A model generated the notes under the pieces. The model saw nothing but the letters and a program-made list of their open reading frames with translations. It had not been told where the DNA came from and did no database searches. The translations under genes were made by a program, and so were the position numbers. Of a DNA stretch of 64,000 nucleotides, positions 21,371 through 32,757 are shown piece after piece. The DNA comes from Rana temporaria. Taxonomy: Eukaryota > Chordata > Amphibia > Anura > Ranidae. Where the stretch lies: contig NC_053499.1 in NCBI RefSeq assembly GCF_905171775.1, positions 30,906,526 to 30,970,525 of the forward strand, given 5' to 3'. The stretch's first letter is position 1. Each line of letters opens with the position of its first letter.

Positions 21371-21962
21371 TCTCCCAATGGTTAGGCCAATAACAACGAT
21401 CATCTGAAAGCAGATATCCTGCCTCGGGGCACTACTGCTGTCCATAGTACTAAAAGTGCATAACTGGTGATATCAACCAGATTGGCTACCGAGGCCACAT
21501 ATACATGATCTGGTACAGCTTGTTAAGAAATGGCTGCAGCCAGTGTCTGGCCCCCACATAGTGAGCAGGTCATGATGGTCAAGGCCGATCCTCCCTATAG
21601 GCTCACTATGCAAGCCGATTAGGGCCGTGCAAAGCTTCTCACCCCGCTTCTAAACTCGCTGGCTGAGTCATTTCCGACAACAGAACACCCCCTCCCCCCC
21701 GCTTCTCAACTTTCTTTAATGTGACATGTCACTGTCGTCAGCGCCCTCCGCTTCTCATTTTTAATGTGCCAGGTCATTTTTCTTAGGGCCCCAGGGAGGT
21801 CAGGATCGGCACTGATGATGGTGCATTATTTGAGGTCCCTATCTGGCACTCTAGCTCTAGCATTGGGTCAGCAATTGAGATTCCAAATCTGTGGATGAGT
21901 TGGTGGACATGGTGGAGATACTGTATATACTGCAGTGGAGGGTCCTTCTCTGGCCTGCCAGA
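21371..21962. other. Unclassified DNA with GGGCCC-rich patches
   Basis: Words such as CCCCGCTTCTAAACTC and CCCGCTTCTCAACTTTC resemble stretches at 27600-27650 and suggest an old shared repeat. No ends were found. Confidence 0.35.
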
Positions 21963-21966
21963 TTAA

Positions 21967-22325
21967 GACCCCTTTCACACTGAGGAGTTTTTCAGGCGGT
22001 ATAGCGCTAAAAATAGCGCTGCTAAACTCCTGCCCAGCAACCTCAATGTGAAAGCGGGAGAGAAAAAAATCTCCTGTCAGCAGCATCTTTGGAGCGGTGA
22101 GAGGAGCGGTATGTATACCGCTCCTTCACCGCTCCTTCCCATTTAAAACAATGGGAAACCACGGCAATACCGCCCGCAATGCGCCAACCCTTTATCGGCT
22201 GCTAGCGGGGGGTTAATACCGCACCGCTAGCGCCTGAATCCCACGACAAATCCGACGGTATAGCGCCGCTATTTTTAGCGGCGCTATGCCACCACCGCGG
22301 CTCCCGCCCCAGTGTGAAAGGGGCC
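21967..22325. mobile_element. CCCTTTCACACTGAGG-family MITE, copy 1
   Basis: The ends GACCCCTTTCACACTGAGG and CAGTGTGAAAGGGGCC are inverted. TTA/TAA sequences lie just outside. The interior repeats AGCGGTATAGCGC words and has the hairpin TAGCGCCGCTATTTTTAGCG. Copy 2 is at 41921-42303. Confidence 0.7.
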
Positions 22326-22329
22326 TAAG

Positions 22330-23935
22330 TGATCCCATTTCTTTATGTACATCAAGATCTCCTACAGCTTCTAGGGAAAAAAGCTCTAAAGAACCCTTAA
22401 ACCAACGCACAAGCTGGTTGAGGAATCTTTCCTTCAGCCCCTGTTCCCGTGTGCTTGCATACAGAAACGAACGCACGCGTAAGTCCCGCCCACATATGAA
22501 AACAGTGTTCAAACCACACATGTGAGGTATCGCTGCAAACATTAGAGCGAGAGCAATAATTTTGGCCAAGACCTCCTCTCTAGCTAAAAACATGTAACCA
22601 GTAAAAATATTTAAAGCGTCACCTATGGGGATTTTTATGTAGCAAAGTTTGGCGCCATCCCACGAGCGTGTGGAATTTTGAAGGGTGACATGTTAGGTAT
22701 CTATTTACTCGGCGTAACTTCATCTTTCATATTTTACAAAAACATTGGGCGAACTTTAATGGTTTTTTTTTAAAAGCACAAAACAGTTTTATTTCCCAAA
22801 AAAACGCGTTAGAAAAAATTGCTGCGCAAATACTGTGCGCGATAAAAAGTTGTAACGACCGCCATTGTATTCTCTAGGGCGGGGATATGCAATTAGCGGA
22901 CCTCCAGCTGTTGCAGAACTTCAAATCCCATGAGGCATAGCAAGATGAGCATGACACCCAGAGGCAGAGGCATGATGGGAGTTGTAGTTTTGCAACAGCT
23001 GGAGGTCCACTAATTACATATCCCTGCTCTAGGGTCTTTGCTAAAAATATATATATAATGTTTTGGGGTTCTATGTAATTTTTCTATCAAATAAATTATG
23101 TTTTTTACATGTAGGAGAGAAATGTCAGAATTGGCCTGGGTGCTCCAGAACGCCTGATGGTGCTCCCTGCATGTTGGGCCTCTGTGGCCACGCTATGTAA
23201 AAGTCTCACACATGTGGTATCCCCATACTCGGGAGGAATAGCAGAATGTGTTTTGGGGTGTAATTTGTGGTATGCATATGCTGTGTGTGAGAAATAACCT
23301 GCTAATATGACAATTTTGTGAGAAAAAAATAAAAATAAAAAAAATCTTGATTTTGCAAAGATTTGTGGGAAAAAATTACAACTTCAAAAAACTCACCATG
23401 CCTCTTTCTAAATACCTTGGAATGTCTTCTTTGCGAAAATGGGTCATTTGGGGGGTATTTGTACTTTTTTGGCATGTTAGGGTCTCAAGAAATGACATAG
23501 GCCGTCAGTACTTCAGGTGTGATCAATTTTCAGATATTGGCACCATAGCTTGTGGACTCTATAACTTTCACAAAAAACAAATAATATACACCAATTTGTA
23601 CTTATTTTTACCAAAGATATGTAGCAGTATACATTTTGGCCAAAATTTATAAAGAAAAATAAAAAATTTGCTAAATTTTATAACAGAAACAAAGAAAAAT
23701 TCATTTTTTTACCGAATTTTTTAGTCTTTTTTCTTTTATAGCGCAAAAAAAACAACGGTGATTAAATACCACCAAAAGAAAGCTCTATTTGTGGGAAAGA
23801 AAGAACAAAAATTTTATTTGGGTACAGTGTTGTATGACTGAGTAATTGCCATTTAAATTGTGAGAGCACCGAAAAGCTGAATATTGGTCTGGTTATTAAG
23901 GGGGTTTAAGTGCCCAGTACTCTAGTGGTTAAGTA
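22330..23935 (+). mobile_element. Long CCACTT-like family member, carrying a hAT insertion
   Basis: The A/T-rich part 23340-23900 (GCTCTATTTGTGGGAAAG, ACCACCAAAAGAAAGC) matches the right half of 935-1931. The right end reads CTCTAGTGGTTAAG. The upstream part (22330-22880, 23040-23340) has ACATGTGAGGTATCGCTGC and CACATGTGGTATCCCCATAC words. The left boundary is uncertain. It is interrupted by the hAT element at 22880-23026. Confidence 0.5.
22880..23026. mobile_element. hAT-type MITE, 147 bp, with exact 8-bp target duplication
   Basis: CTCTAGGG is duplicated at 22872-22879 and 23027-23034. The ends CGGGGATATGCAATTAG and CTAATTACATATCCCTG are inverted, followed by ACCTCCAGCTGTTGCA and its complement. 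An 8-bp duplication with short terminal repeats is the hAT signature. It carries no coding sequence. Confidence 0.85.
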
Positions 23936-24055
23936 ACGCCCTTTTATTATCAACTGTCTACTGGACACCTGTTTAATTAATAATTAAACTCACCTGCTGT
24001 AGTAGAATTTTTGTTAATTAGGATTTTGTTGTGTAAAATTTTGCTTTGCTCCTGA

Positions 24056-24295
24056 AGCCTCGTACACGCGACCGAGGAACTCGACGGGTGAAACATATCG
24101 TTTTCCTCGTCGAGTTCCTTGTTAGGCTGTCGAGGAACTCGACAAGGCAAGTTTCTCCATTCCCGTCGAGGAAATAGAGAACTTGCTCTCTTTTTGGCTC
24201 GTCGAGTTTCTCGACAGTTTTCCTCGGCAAATAAATATCTCCCAGCAAGTTCCTTGCTGGTTTTTGCCGAGAAACTCGGTCGTGTGTACGAGGCC
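24056..24295. mobile_element. GTACACACG-group MITE (CTCGACGAG arm)
   Basis: The ends are AGCCTCGTACACGCGACC and GGTCGTGTGTACGAGGCC. It is close to identical to 15626-15894, with a deletion of about 27 bp in the right arm (a CTACGAAAATGTACACACG-type block is missing). This suggests recent spread of one source copy. Confidence 0.8.
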
Positions 24296-24430
24296 TAAGG
24301 CTTTCATTGGGGTGTATTCATTTTTGAAACATGGTCTTGAATGAATTTGTTAGGAAAAATACTTTTTTGTGGCCCGCATTTGTGGGAGTATTTTGTCCCA
24401 TAGAAAGTGTTCATTCTGAAAGGAAAGTGA

Positions 24431-24851
24431 GGCCGCGTACACACGATCAGTCCATCCGATGAGAACGGTCCGAAGGACCGGTGTCATCGGTTAACCGATG
24501 AAGCTGACTGATGGTCTGATGTGCCTACACACCATTGGTTAATGAACCGATCGCGTCAGAACGCGCTGACGTAAAACACAACGACGTGCTAAAAAAACGA
24601 AGTTCAAGGCTTCCAAGCATGCGTCAACTTGATTCTGAGCATGCACAGGTTTTTAACCGATGCTTTTGCATACTAACGATCGGTTTTGACCTATCGGTTA
24701 GGCTTCCATCGGTTCAATTTTAAAGCAAGTTTTCATTTTTTTGGACCGAGGGATAACTGACCGATGGGGCCCACACACGATCGGTTTGGACCGATGAAAA
24801 CGGACCTTCAGTCCGTTTTCATCAGTTTTGACGGATCGTGTGTACGCGGCC
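24431..24851. mobile_element. GTACACACG-group MITE (ACCGATGAAAACGG arm)
   Basis: The ends are GGCCGCGTACACACGATC and GGATCGTGTGTACGCGGCC. The right terminal hairpin 24775-24840 is almost perfect. An inner copy of the end word (CCCACACACGATCGG) lies at its base. The core reads GCGCTGACGTAAAACAC ... TTGATTCTGAGCATGCACAG. Confidence 0.8.
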
Positions 24852-24903
24852 TAAAGGTTTTCTGGCAAATCTGTCGGGGTGTACTCATTTATGCTGAGCA
24901 CTG

Positions 24904-24905
<2 letters not shown>

Positions 24906-24948
<43 letters not shown>
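24906..24948. repeat. (AT)n microsatellite
   Basis: About 20 uninterrupted TA dinucleotides followed by TTTATA variants. Confidence 0.9.
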
Positions 24949-24951
<3 letters not shown>

Positions 24952-25100
24952 TTATCTATATACATATTTTTTACAATAAAATGAAATATACATATATTAA
25001 AAGGACAAGTTCCCGGAGTGCTATGGTCAGCTATGGTTAGCTAGAGAAGAGGCTATACAGAAAATTCAGCTTGCTTTTCAACTCCCTTTGTGCTATCAAG

Positions 25101-25670
25101 GGGCCAGATTCACAGATATCTGTGGCGGCGTAACGTATCCCCTTTACGTTACACCGCCGCAAGTTTTCAGCGCAAGTGCCTGATTCACCAAGCACTTGCG
25201 TGTGAACTTACGGCGGTGTAACGTAAAGCCCTCCGGCGCAAGCCTGCCTAATTCAAATGGGGCATGTACCATTTAAATTAGGCGCGTTCCCGCGCCGAAC
25301 GTTCTGCGCATGCTCCGTGTGAAAATTTCCCGATGTGCTTTGCGCGAAATTACGGCGCCCCAACGTATTTTTTGAACGGCGACGTGCGTTACGTTGTTTC
25401 GTATTCCCAGACGTCTTACGCAAAAAAAAAAAAAATGAAATTCGACGCGGGAACGACGTCCATGCTTTAACATGGCTGTTCTAAATGTAAGCCATGAAAA
25501 AGCAGGCCTAAGTTTGCGACGGGAAAAACCGACTAGCGACGACGTAAGAGATTGCGACGAATGCGCGTATCTTCGTGGATCGCCGTAATCAGCTAATTTG
25601 CATACCCAACGCTGGAAAACTATGCAAACTCCACCCAGCGGCTGCCGGAAAATTACACCTAGGATCCGAA
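25101..25670 (+). mobile_element. GGGCCAGATTC-family MITE, right end lost
   Basis: The left end is GGGCCAGATTCACAG after AAG. Landmarks CACCGCCGCAAGTTTTC, TCAAATGGGGC, TTTAACATGGC and TGGATCGCCGTAATC follow in the family order. Homology stops at CCTAGGATCCGAA, where other copies continue for about 170 bp more. Confidence 0.75.
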
Positions 25671-26400
25671 GACTTCATTATTTATTGTTACAGTACATTG
25701 GAGGCTACTGTACCCTCATGACTATAATGTCATCATCACCAATTAGAATCATTATAGTGACATACATATTTGCTAGCTGTCAGTCATCACTGCTAGCTCT
25801 CTGTAATTCTTATGTCTCATTATTTGTGCTATTACTGCACAAAGAAGATACCATACCTGGGAACGTCTGAAAATTTGAATTAATGAGAATGGGGGCGGAA
25901 TAGGGATCTTGCAACCTGCACCAATCCCCCAGTGTATGCCTACCACGGCACTGCTGGCCAGGTTCCCCTCCTCTCCCTCTGCTGGCTGGCTGGCTGAACA
26001 CCCCTGTGTTCATTGATTACTAAATTATAGTAAACTGTGTTCTTGTACTAGGAGACCCCACCTGGAAGGGGTGAGCTGGATTCTTGTTTTGAGGAATGTG
26101 TGTGGAGGTAAACTGGTGGGATTTCAGGGATTTTTTTCCGCATGTACTGTATATCTTTGCTAAGCTAAATCCATTCTGAGCACCTTAACATAAGTAGAAG
26201 TGCTAACAAATGAGAAGTAGGTATCTACATTTCAGATGTAGAACCAATCACTGAAGAAATTGGGCTTATCAATGATAGTCACTACAGTGGGTGACTGCGA
26301 TATTGTGTCAATCTCGCTCCCTTTCTCGACGAGATTGACCACCTAAGAGCCCCATCGCGGGAGCCAGCGCCGAGCTGGCTTGCCGCGATGGAGACAAAGC
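25671..26400. other. Unique-looking DNA, no gene seen
   Basis: It has mixed composition and a GCTGGCTGGCTGGCTG run near 25980. Reading frames are short and unmotivated. Confidence 0.45.
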
Positions 26401-26428
26401 CGTCATAGAAGCGACGGGGATCCGACTT

Positions 26429-27084
26429 GGATTCCCGCCAATTCTACACTTGTGCGGCGTTTGTTATGAATCCTGAGGAGGAACTCCCCGCCGGATTTTA
26501 AATAAAAATCCGGCATGGGTTCCCCCCTCAGGAGCATACCAGGCCCTTAGGTCTGGTATGGGTTGTAAGGAGACCCCCCCTACGCCGAAAAAACGGCGCA
26601 GGGGTCCCCCTACAATCCATACCAGACCCGTATCCAAAGCACGCTACCCGGCCGGCCAGGAAAGGAGTGGGGGACGAGCGAGCGCCCACCCCCCTCCTGA
26701 GCCGTACCAGGCCGCATGACCTCAACATGGGGGGGTTGGGTGCTCTGGGGCAGGGGGGCGCACTGCGGCCCCCCCACCCTAGAGCACCCTGTCCCCAGAG
26801 CACCCAACCCCCCCCATGTTGAGGGCATGCGGCCTGGTACGGCTCAGGAGGGGGGGCGCTCGCTCGTCCCCCACTCCTTTCCTGGCCGGCCGGGTAGCGT
26901 GCTTTGGATACGGGTCTGGTATGGATTTTCGGCATAGGGGGGGTCTCCTTACAACCCATACCAGACCTAAGGGCCTGGTATGCTCCTGAGGGGGGAACCC
27001 ATGCCGGATTTTTATTTAAAATCCGGCGGGGAGTTCCTCAGGATTCATAACAAACGCCGCACACGTGTAGAATTGGCGGGAATC
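26429..27084. repeat. Giant inverted repeat, arms of about 320 bp
   Basis: GATTCCCGCCAATTCTACAC at 26430 reads back as its complement ending at 27083. CATACCAGG, AAATCCGGCATGGGTTCCCC and CCGGCCGGCCAGGAAAGG are mirrored around a centre near 26755. Sub-hairpins such as GACCTAAGGGCCTGG occur within the arms. The high identity makes paired fake frames on both strands. Confidence 0.85.
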
Positions 27085-27830
27085 CAAAAACGGGAAGCTA
27101 AAAACACATTCTCGGCGGCAGGCACTGTATGTCCAGATTTTGCCATGTGTACGAAGTGGGGGTCTGCAACCCATCATTTCCCTGCCTTGGTGACTCTCAG
27201 AGTAAAGTGCTTCTCTCCCACCTGCAGAGTGGCACAGAGAATATACTGTGCTTATCCCCCTCCAGCTCTTCTTTCACGCCCATCCCAGGCACCTGTGTGT
27301 GACATCATGTGGAACGGACTTTAAAGGAAAGCCAATGGGGATCAGCGGACCAGAACAGGCATCACAGCAACTTCCTTGTGTCACTCTGCATGTGGAGGAA
27401 TCAGCTTATGTACCATAGACTGCTGCCACCTTGTATTTTGCTGTCCTCACCCTCCAGTACTGTACCCTGCTGCCCACTGAAATTTCCCCCCCTGACCCCC
27501 CAGTTCTGTGCCCGGAGGCCCCCTTTTACTCTTCCCTCCTGAACCCCTACCGTATGGGCCCCCTGGAGCAGAGAACTGGGGGGGGGTGCTGCCGCCTAAA
27601 ATTGAGAAGCGAGGGGGGCTTCCTGCGAATTGAGAAGCGGGGGGGCCCTTTACAAAAAAAAAGAAGAAATAAAGAAAAATATATATAAAAAAAGGGGGGT
27701 AGCCATCCGGGGCCCTGGGGACCTCTGGACCCTTTAATAAAAAATTGGTCCTTTAATAAAAAACAAAATAAAAATATATTGAATTTTAAAAATAAAAAAA
27801 AGGGGGGTTGCCATCTGGGGCCCGGCATCA
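27085..27830. other. Spacer with GGGGGG/poly-A patches, no gene seen
   Basis: It includes an AAAGGGGGGTTGCCATC-like word repeated at 27690 and 27800 and A-rich tracts. No supported gene. Confidence 0.4.
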
Positions 27831-27835
27831 TTGGC

Positions 27836-28097
27836 CTCCTCTCTCCGCCGGACACAGCCCAGCGAATGACGTGCCTGAAGCTGTGACATTTCTTTTATAG
27901 GTGAGGCGGGGCCACCCGTCACGTGACCCTGCCCCCTCTGACGCAAGGGGGAAGCCAGGCTTCCCCAGTGACGTAGCAGAGGGTGCGTCAGAGGGGGACG
28001 GGATCATGTGACGGGTGGCCCCGCCTCACCAATAAAAGAAATGTCACAGCTTCAGGTGCGTCATTCGCTGGGCTGTGTCTGGAGGAGAGAGGAGGCC
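27836..28097. repeat. Second inverted repeat, arms of about 115 bp
   Basis: CGGACACAGCCCAGCGAATG pairs with CATTCGCTGGGCTGTGTCTG, and GGTGAGGCGGGGCCACCCGT pairs with its complement near 28010-28030. The spacer is about 35 bp (GGGGAAGCCAGGCTTCCCC, itself a palindrome). Confidence 0.85.
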
Positions 28098-28479
28098 GAT
28101 GATGCTGCGCTTTGAATCCCGGAAGATCTTCTCATCGCTGGACAGGAGAGGAGATCACCCGTCGCTGGATACAGACAACGTTGGAGCAGGGAGCCGGGAA
28201 CAAGTGGATTACCATCGCTGGATTTATTTTAATTTTTTTTTATTAATAAAGGACTTTTTTCTACGATGTGTGTGCTTTTTACAACTATTTACACTTCCTT
28301 CGTGAAATGGTAGGGGTACAATGTACCCCATTACCAATTCACATAGGGGGGGGCAGGATCTGGGGGTCCCCTTTGTTAAAGGGGTCTTCCAGATTCTGAT
28401 AAGCCCTCCGCCCGCAGACCCCCACAACCACCGGGCAAGGGTTGTGGGGATGAGGCCCTTGTCCCCATCAACATGGGGA

Positions 28480-28790
28480 CATCCTCCCCATGTTGAGGGC
28501 ATGTGGCCTGGTACGGTTCAGGAGAGGGGGGGCCGCACTCTGTCCCCCCTCTTTTCTGTGGCCGGCCAGGTTAACGTGCTTGGATAAGGGGTCTGGTGTG
28601 GATTTTTGGGGGAACGCCACCCCATTTTTAAAATAAAAATGCGGTGGAGTTCCCCTTAAAATCCACACCAGACCTGAAGGGTCTGGAATGGATATTTGGG
28701 GGGAACCCCACGTATTTTTTTTTAAATTGATGGCTCCCCTTAATATCCATACCAGACCTGAAGGGCCTGGTAGTTGAATTTGGGGGGACC
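28480..28790. repeat. Serial CCAGACC-hairpin units
   Basis: Three successive units alternate GGGGGAACNCC blocks with the palindromic word CCAGACCTGAAGGGTCTGG. The same words form part of the giant inverted repeat at 26540-26960, so the two regions belong to one repeat system. Confidence 0.6.
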
Positions 28791-28989
28791 CCTACGTTTT
28801 TTTGTTTTTTTTTATGAACGAATCCTCTGAATTGCCGGGAGCCGACAATTCATTATAGCCGCAAGTCCGGTTTTAAATGACTTTCTTTCTTTCAGAAATG
28901 ACACTTTGTGCAGTGACAGTTCTTAGTACTGGAAACATGCGCATTTTCACATGCTTACTTTACACCCCCCCCCCAGGTACGAAATTTAA

Positions 28990-29312
28990 AGGAATATTTC
29001 ACTTTTATTGTTTCACGCTAAGCATTATTAAATTCACTGCTCCCGAAAAAACTGCAGTTTTTAATACTTTTTTTGCATTGATACATGTCCCCAGGGGCAG
29101 GACCCATGTCCCCAAACACTTTTTAGGACAATAACTTGCATATTAGACTTTAAAATGAGTACTTTAGATTTCTCCCATAGACTTTAACAGGGTGTTCCGC
29201 GGCTTTTCGAATTTTCCGCGAACACCTCAAATTGTTCGTTGTTCGCCAAACAGGCGAACAGGCAATGTTCGAGTCGAACATGAGTTCGACTCGAACTCGA
29301 AGCTTATCCCTA
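28990..29312. mobile_element. Terminal part of a GCTTATCCCTA-ended element, hAT-like
   Basis: It ends with the hairpin GTTCGAGTCGAACATGAGTT and then CGAACTCGAAGCTTATCCCTA. I recognise this terminus as a common frog non-autonomous DNA element, possibly hAT. No left end (TAGGGATAAGC) was found, so it may be the right edge of a large composite starting near 26290. Confidence 0.45.
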
Positions 29313-29315
29313 TCC

Positions 29316-30085
29316 AAGAATAAAATTCTGTGATGTAAATAGGGTTGTACAGTTGAGCCAAAAATCGAATTTTTAATGCCTGTGTTACTGTTGGAGAGTT
29401 ACCCTCATTTTCTGTCAGTCTGTTTTCAGCAACACAGTAAGTGAGGATGGGGCCATAGTTAGCAGTAAAGACCCAAGAGGGGTTCAATACTTTCCCCACT
29501 TTATACAAACTGAGAAAAAACTTTAAATTAGTTTGATGCATCTTAAAAAATAAGTGAAGGCAAAACTTTTTTACATTTTGGATAGGGTGGTGAGACCCTC
29601 TGTCAAGGCTTCAAAGCTATCTGTGTCCCCGCTGGGGAGATTCACTCTTCACTTTTTCTTTTTGACCATTGTTACCGATACAGAAAATGGGGGGTAATCC
29701 TTTTTCCATTTCAGAGTTTCAGAGTTATAAACAGAACAAAGGATAAGCCTTCCAATTTCCAATGGGGACACTTCATTTGGAGAATTGTCCCCTTCCACAG
29801 GACCTTTCCCCATCAGGACACAGGCATCAAAAAATTACCTGACAGAACATTTAATTCATGTCCATCCTATCCAAAAGTAATACAAAATCGTCATTACATA
29901 CACTTTAAATAGTGGTTTAATGCAGGATAGAAGTAGTTAAATTGGAGGTCAAATGCACCCAACAAAAAACTCTGGATGATGTCAGAAGTTTTGCAAACTG
30001 ATGTGAAATGCAAGAAAAACCTAAATCTAAAAGCAAACTGCATTTAACCTAGAACCTTTCAATTGATCCTGTATTTTGTACTTTC
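29316..30085. other. Unique DNA, no gene seen
   Basis: Open frames reach 104 codons on the minus strand without recognisable motifs. No repeat ends. Confidence 0.45.
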
Positions 30086-30088
30086 TTA

Positions 30089-30485
30089 TGCCGCGTAGAC
30101 GCGATTGGAAATTCCGACAAGAAAGGTCCGATGTGAGCTTGTGGTTGGAAATTCCGACCGTGTGTAGGCTCCATCGGAATTTTTCTGTCGGAATTTCCAC
30201 CAAGAAAAATTTGAGAGCTGGTTCTCAATTTATCCGACAAGAAAAGTTCATGGAGGAAATTCAGATCAACTGTATGCAATTCCGACGTGCAAATAAACAT
30301 GCATGCTCTGAATCAATTCGACACATGCTCGGAATCATTGAATTTCATTTTTCTCGGCTCGTCGTAGAAACGTCACCGCGTTCTTGACGGGCAGAATTTG
30401 GTGTGACCATGTGTATGCAACATAAGTTTGAGTTGAAATTCCGTCGGAAAAAAAAACACGTTTTTCTGATCGTGTGTACGCGGCA
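30089..30485. mobile_element. GTACACACG-group MITE (GGAAATTCCGAC arm), TTA-flanked
   Basis: The ends are TGCCGCGTAGACGCGATTGG and ATCGTGTGTACGCGGCA, with exact TTA at 30086-30088 and 30486-30488. Repeated AAATTCCGACAAGAAA / TTTTTCTGTCGGAATTTCC words form the arms. The core remnant is TCACCGCGTTCTTGACGG in reverse. Confidence 0.8.
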
Positions 30486-30636
30486 TTAGTTTCGTCACTG
30501 CACCCTGTTACTTCATCCCTTTATTTACTCATAATCCCACCATGACACCTACCTTTCCCTTAACCTAATTTTCCAGTACTGCCACGGTAACACCCATATA
30601 TTGGAGGGCTTTAACGTTCAACTGGGTAAGTTCTAA

Positions 30637-31786
30637 TGTACACACAACCGTTTTTAACGTCATGGAAATAACAATGTTTTTCTCTAACGTGATTCTTGTT
30701 AAGCCTGCCTTGCATACACACGATAGTGAAAAAAAATGCTCGGGCAAAGCGCAGTGACGTACAACACGTACAACGGCACTATAAAGGTGGAAGTTTCATT
30801 CGAATGGCGCCACCCTTTGGGCTGCTTTTGCTGATTTCATTTTAGTAAAAGTTTGGAGAGAGACGATTTGCGCTTTTCAGTCTTCATGCTTTTCAGTCTG
30901 TTACAGCGTGACGAATGTGCTATCTCCATTACAAACGCTAGTTTTACCAGAACGAGCGCTCCCGTCTCATAACTTGCTTCTGAGCATGCACGTTTTTTCC
31001 CCTTTGTTAAAGCCTACACACGACCGTTTTTCACTAAGTCTTTCACGTTGTGAAAAACAACGCTAAAAATTAGAGCATGTTCTAAATTTTTAATGGCAAT
31101 TTTTCACGTTGGGAAAAAAAAATTCCGGAGCCTACACACGATCGTTTTTTAATGACCAAGTTAAAGCGGGGGTTCACCCTAAAAAATCTATATTCCATTA
31201 GATCCAGCATACTGCTGACATCTGCAGTATGCTGGGGTTTTTTTTTCCCCCCGCTGTACTTACCGGGTTATTGTAGTTTTCAACCGGCTTCTGGGTTCTC
31301 TCTGCCCCAGGGAGTAGGCGTTCCTAAGACAAGGCAAAGATGATTGACGTGCTGGTAAAACGCGTCACGCCTTCCGAAAATACACAAAGTGGGACTCTGC
31401 TTTTTACGGCGCCTGCGCAGTCAGCTCTACACGGCAGGCGCAGGCGCCGTATAGCGCCGTAAACAGCCGAGTCTCACGTCGTCTATTTTCGGAAGGCATG
31501 ACAGGCACAGCGCGTCTCCTGGGAGGATCAACACTCACTCCCAGGAGACATTGTGCAGAGCTCCCCGTCGGGGAAAAGGAGCGACACGCCCACTCCCCGC
31601 AAGGAAGAAGACCCGGAAGTGAGGCTGAAGACATGTAAGTGCACAGATTTAAAAAAAAAAAGACAACGCTACAAGCCTTTATTAAGGCTGCAGATAGCAT
31701 AGCTAGGAAGTTCAGTTTGAGGGTGAACCTCCGCTTTAATCAATGGAATTTTTCTCGTCAAGAAAAATGGTTGTGTGTACGCGGCA
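30637..31786. mobile_element. GTACACACG-group MITE (CGTTTTTAACGTC arm) with long core, TAA-flanked
   Basis: TAA lies at 30634-30636 and 31787-31789. The ends are TGTACACACAACCG and TGGTTGTGTGTACGCGGCA. The core 30746-30990 includes GCAGTGACGTACAACACG, an ACTATAAAGG box at about 30778, TTACAGCGTGACGAATGTGC and TTCTGAGCATGCACG. It is interrupted by a TTAA element at 31165-31735. Confidence 0.75.
31165..31735. mobile_element. TTAA-flanked AGCGGGGGTTCACCC-family MITE, copy 3, nested
   Basis: TTAA lies at 31161-31164 and 31736-31739. The ends are AGCGGGGGTTCACCC and GGGTGAACCTCCGCT. The interior hairpin GGCGCCTGCGCAGTCAGCTC to GGCGCAGGCGCC-type lies at 31410-31450. A second inner inverted repeat is CTCCTGGGAGGATC / CACTCCCAGGAGAC. 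Confidence 0.8.
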
Positions 31787-31789
31787 TAA

Positions 31790-32754
31790 CATCTCGCTTA
31801 AAACTGAAATGTGTTCCCTTTCCTTACCTTCTTCTTTTGTTGTGTATTATTGACCACAAAACAGCAGGCTCGCCATTTTTCTGAACCTGCATAACAGAAC
31901 ATTGCAAAACACAGCAAGAGAATCATACCCTAGCAGGTAGAACACGCAGGCGTTTAGCCACAATGATGGAATTAGCGCCTGCGTTATTCTGTCACTTAAA
32001 TTGACGAAGACATAATTACATTTTCTAAGTATGAAAAGTAAATTCCGCGTGTGTACTCTATAGCGAGCAGATAACACCAAGACAGTTTTGTTTTTGTTTT
32101 GTGACCCATTAAGTGACAATTACGGGACTTGTGTTTATTAACATCCTAGAAATGGAATGAATTTGCTAGAAACCTTTGCTTGTTCTGCATGAAAAGATTA
32201 TAATAGAAGGCACTTGCTGTTCCTCTTTGTTTTAACAGCGGCTCCAAACAACATTTGCAGTTCAAAGAAAAGTACATAGAAGAATATCATGGCACAACAA
32301 TTTATTCCATCATCCTCCTAAAAAAAAGAAAATACAACATACAGCTCACTGTTAATTTATAGCTTGGTCTGCCAGACATCTCTGCAGCTTGTGTGCCAAA
32401 TTCCCATCAACAACACACACCAAATAATTAAAAAAGAGAGCTAGAGACACACACAGAGCATTGAAGATTTTTTTCCCCTTTGCAGTCTGTTTTGTCTAAT
32501 TGTGACTCCTTATATACTGGAAAAATGTAATAAATGAGCAATACTATAAATAACTCTCAAAATGATAATAATTATTTCTGGTACACCCCTTCTATGACAT
32601 GCCTGTAGCAAATCCTGTAAATTATATTTGTATAAGCAAAGAACATCAGGACATGCTATTCATGAACTTGTTTGTCTAGGAGACACTAAGCTCCGCCTAC
32701 TAATGCAACAAATCCCACCCAGCTCCTGCAGCAATTATTTGCTCAGAAGAGTAC
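31790..32754. other. Unique AT-rich DNA, no gene seen
   Basis: About 960 bases. The 90-codon minus-strand frame at 31847-32119 has no recognisable domain. Confidence 0.45.
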
Positions 32755-32757
32755 AAG

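Noticed and set aside
24906..24948. The AT run as a replication origin or scaffold attachment site
   Set aside because: A simple (TA)n microsatellite is the sufficient explanation.
26528..26959. A 143-codon minus-strand frame in GC-rich DNA
   Set aside because: It lies entirely in the giant inverted repeat, and mirror frames appear on the other strand. No domain is recognisable.
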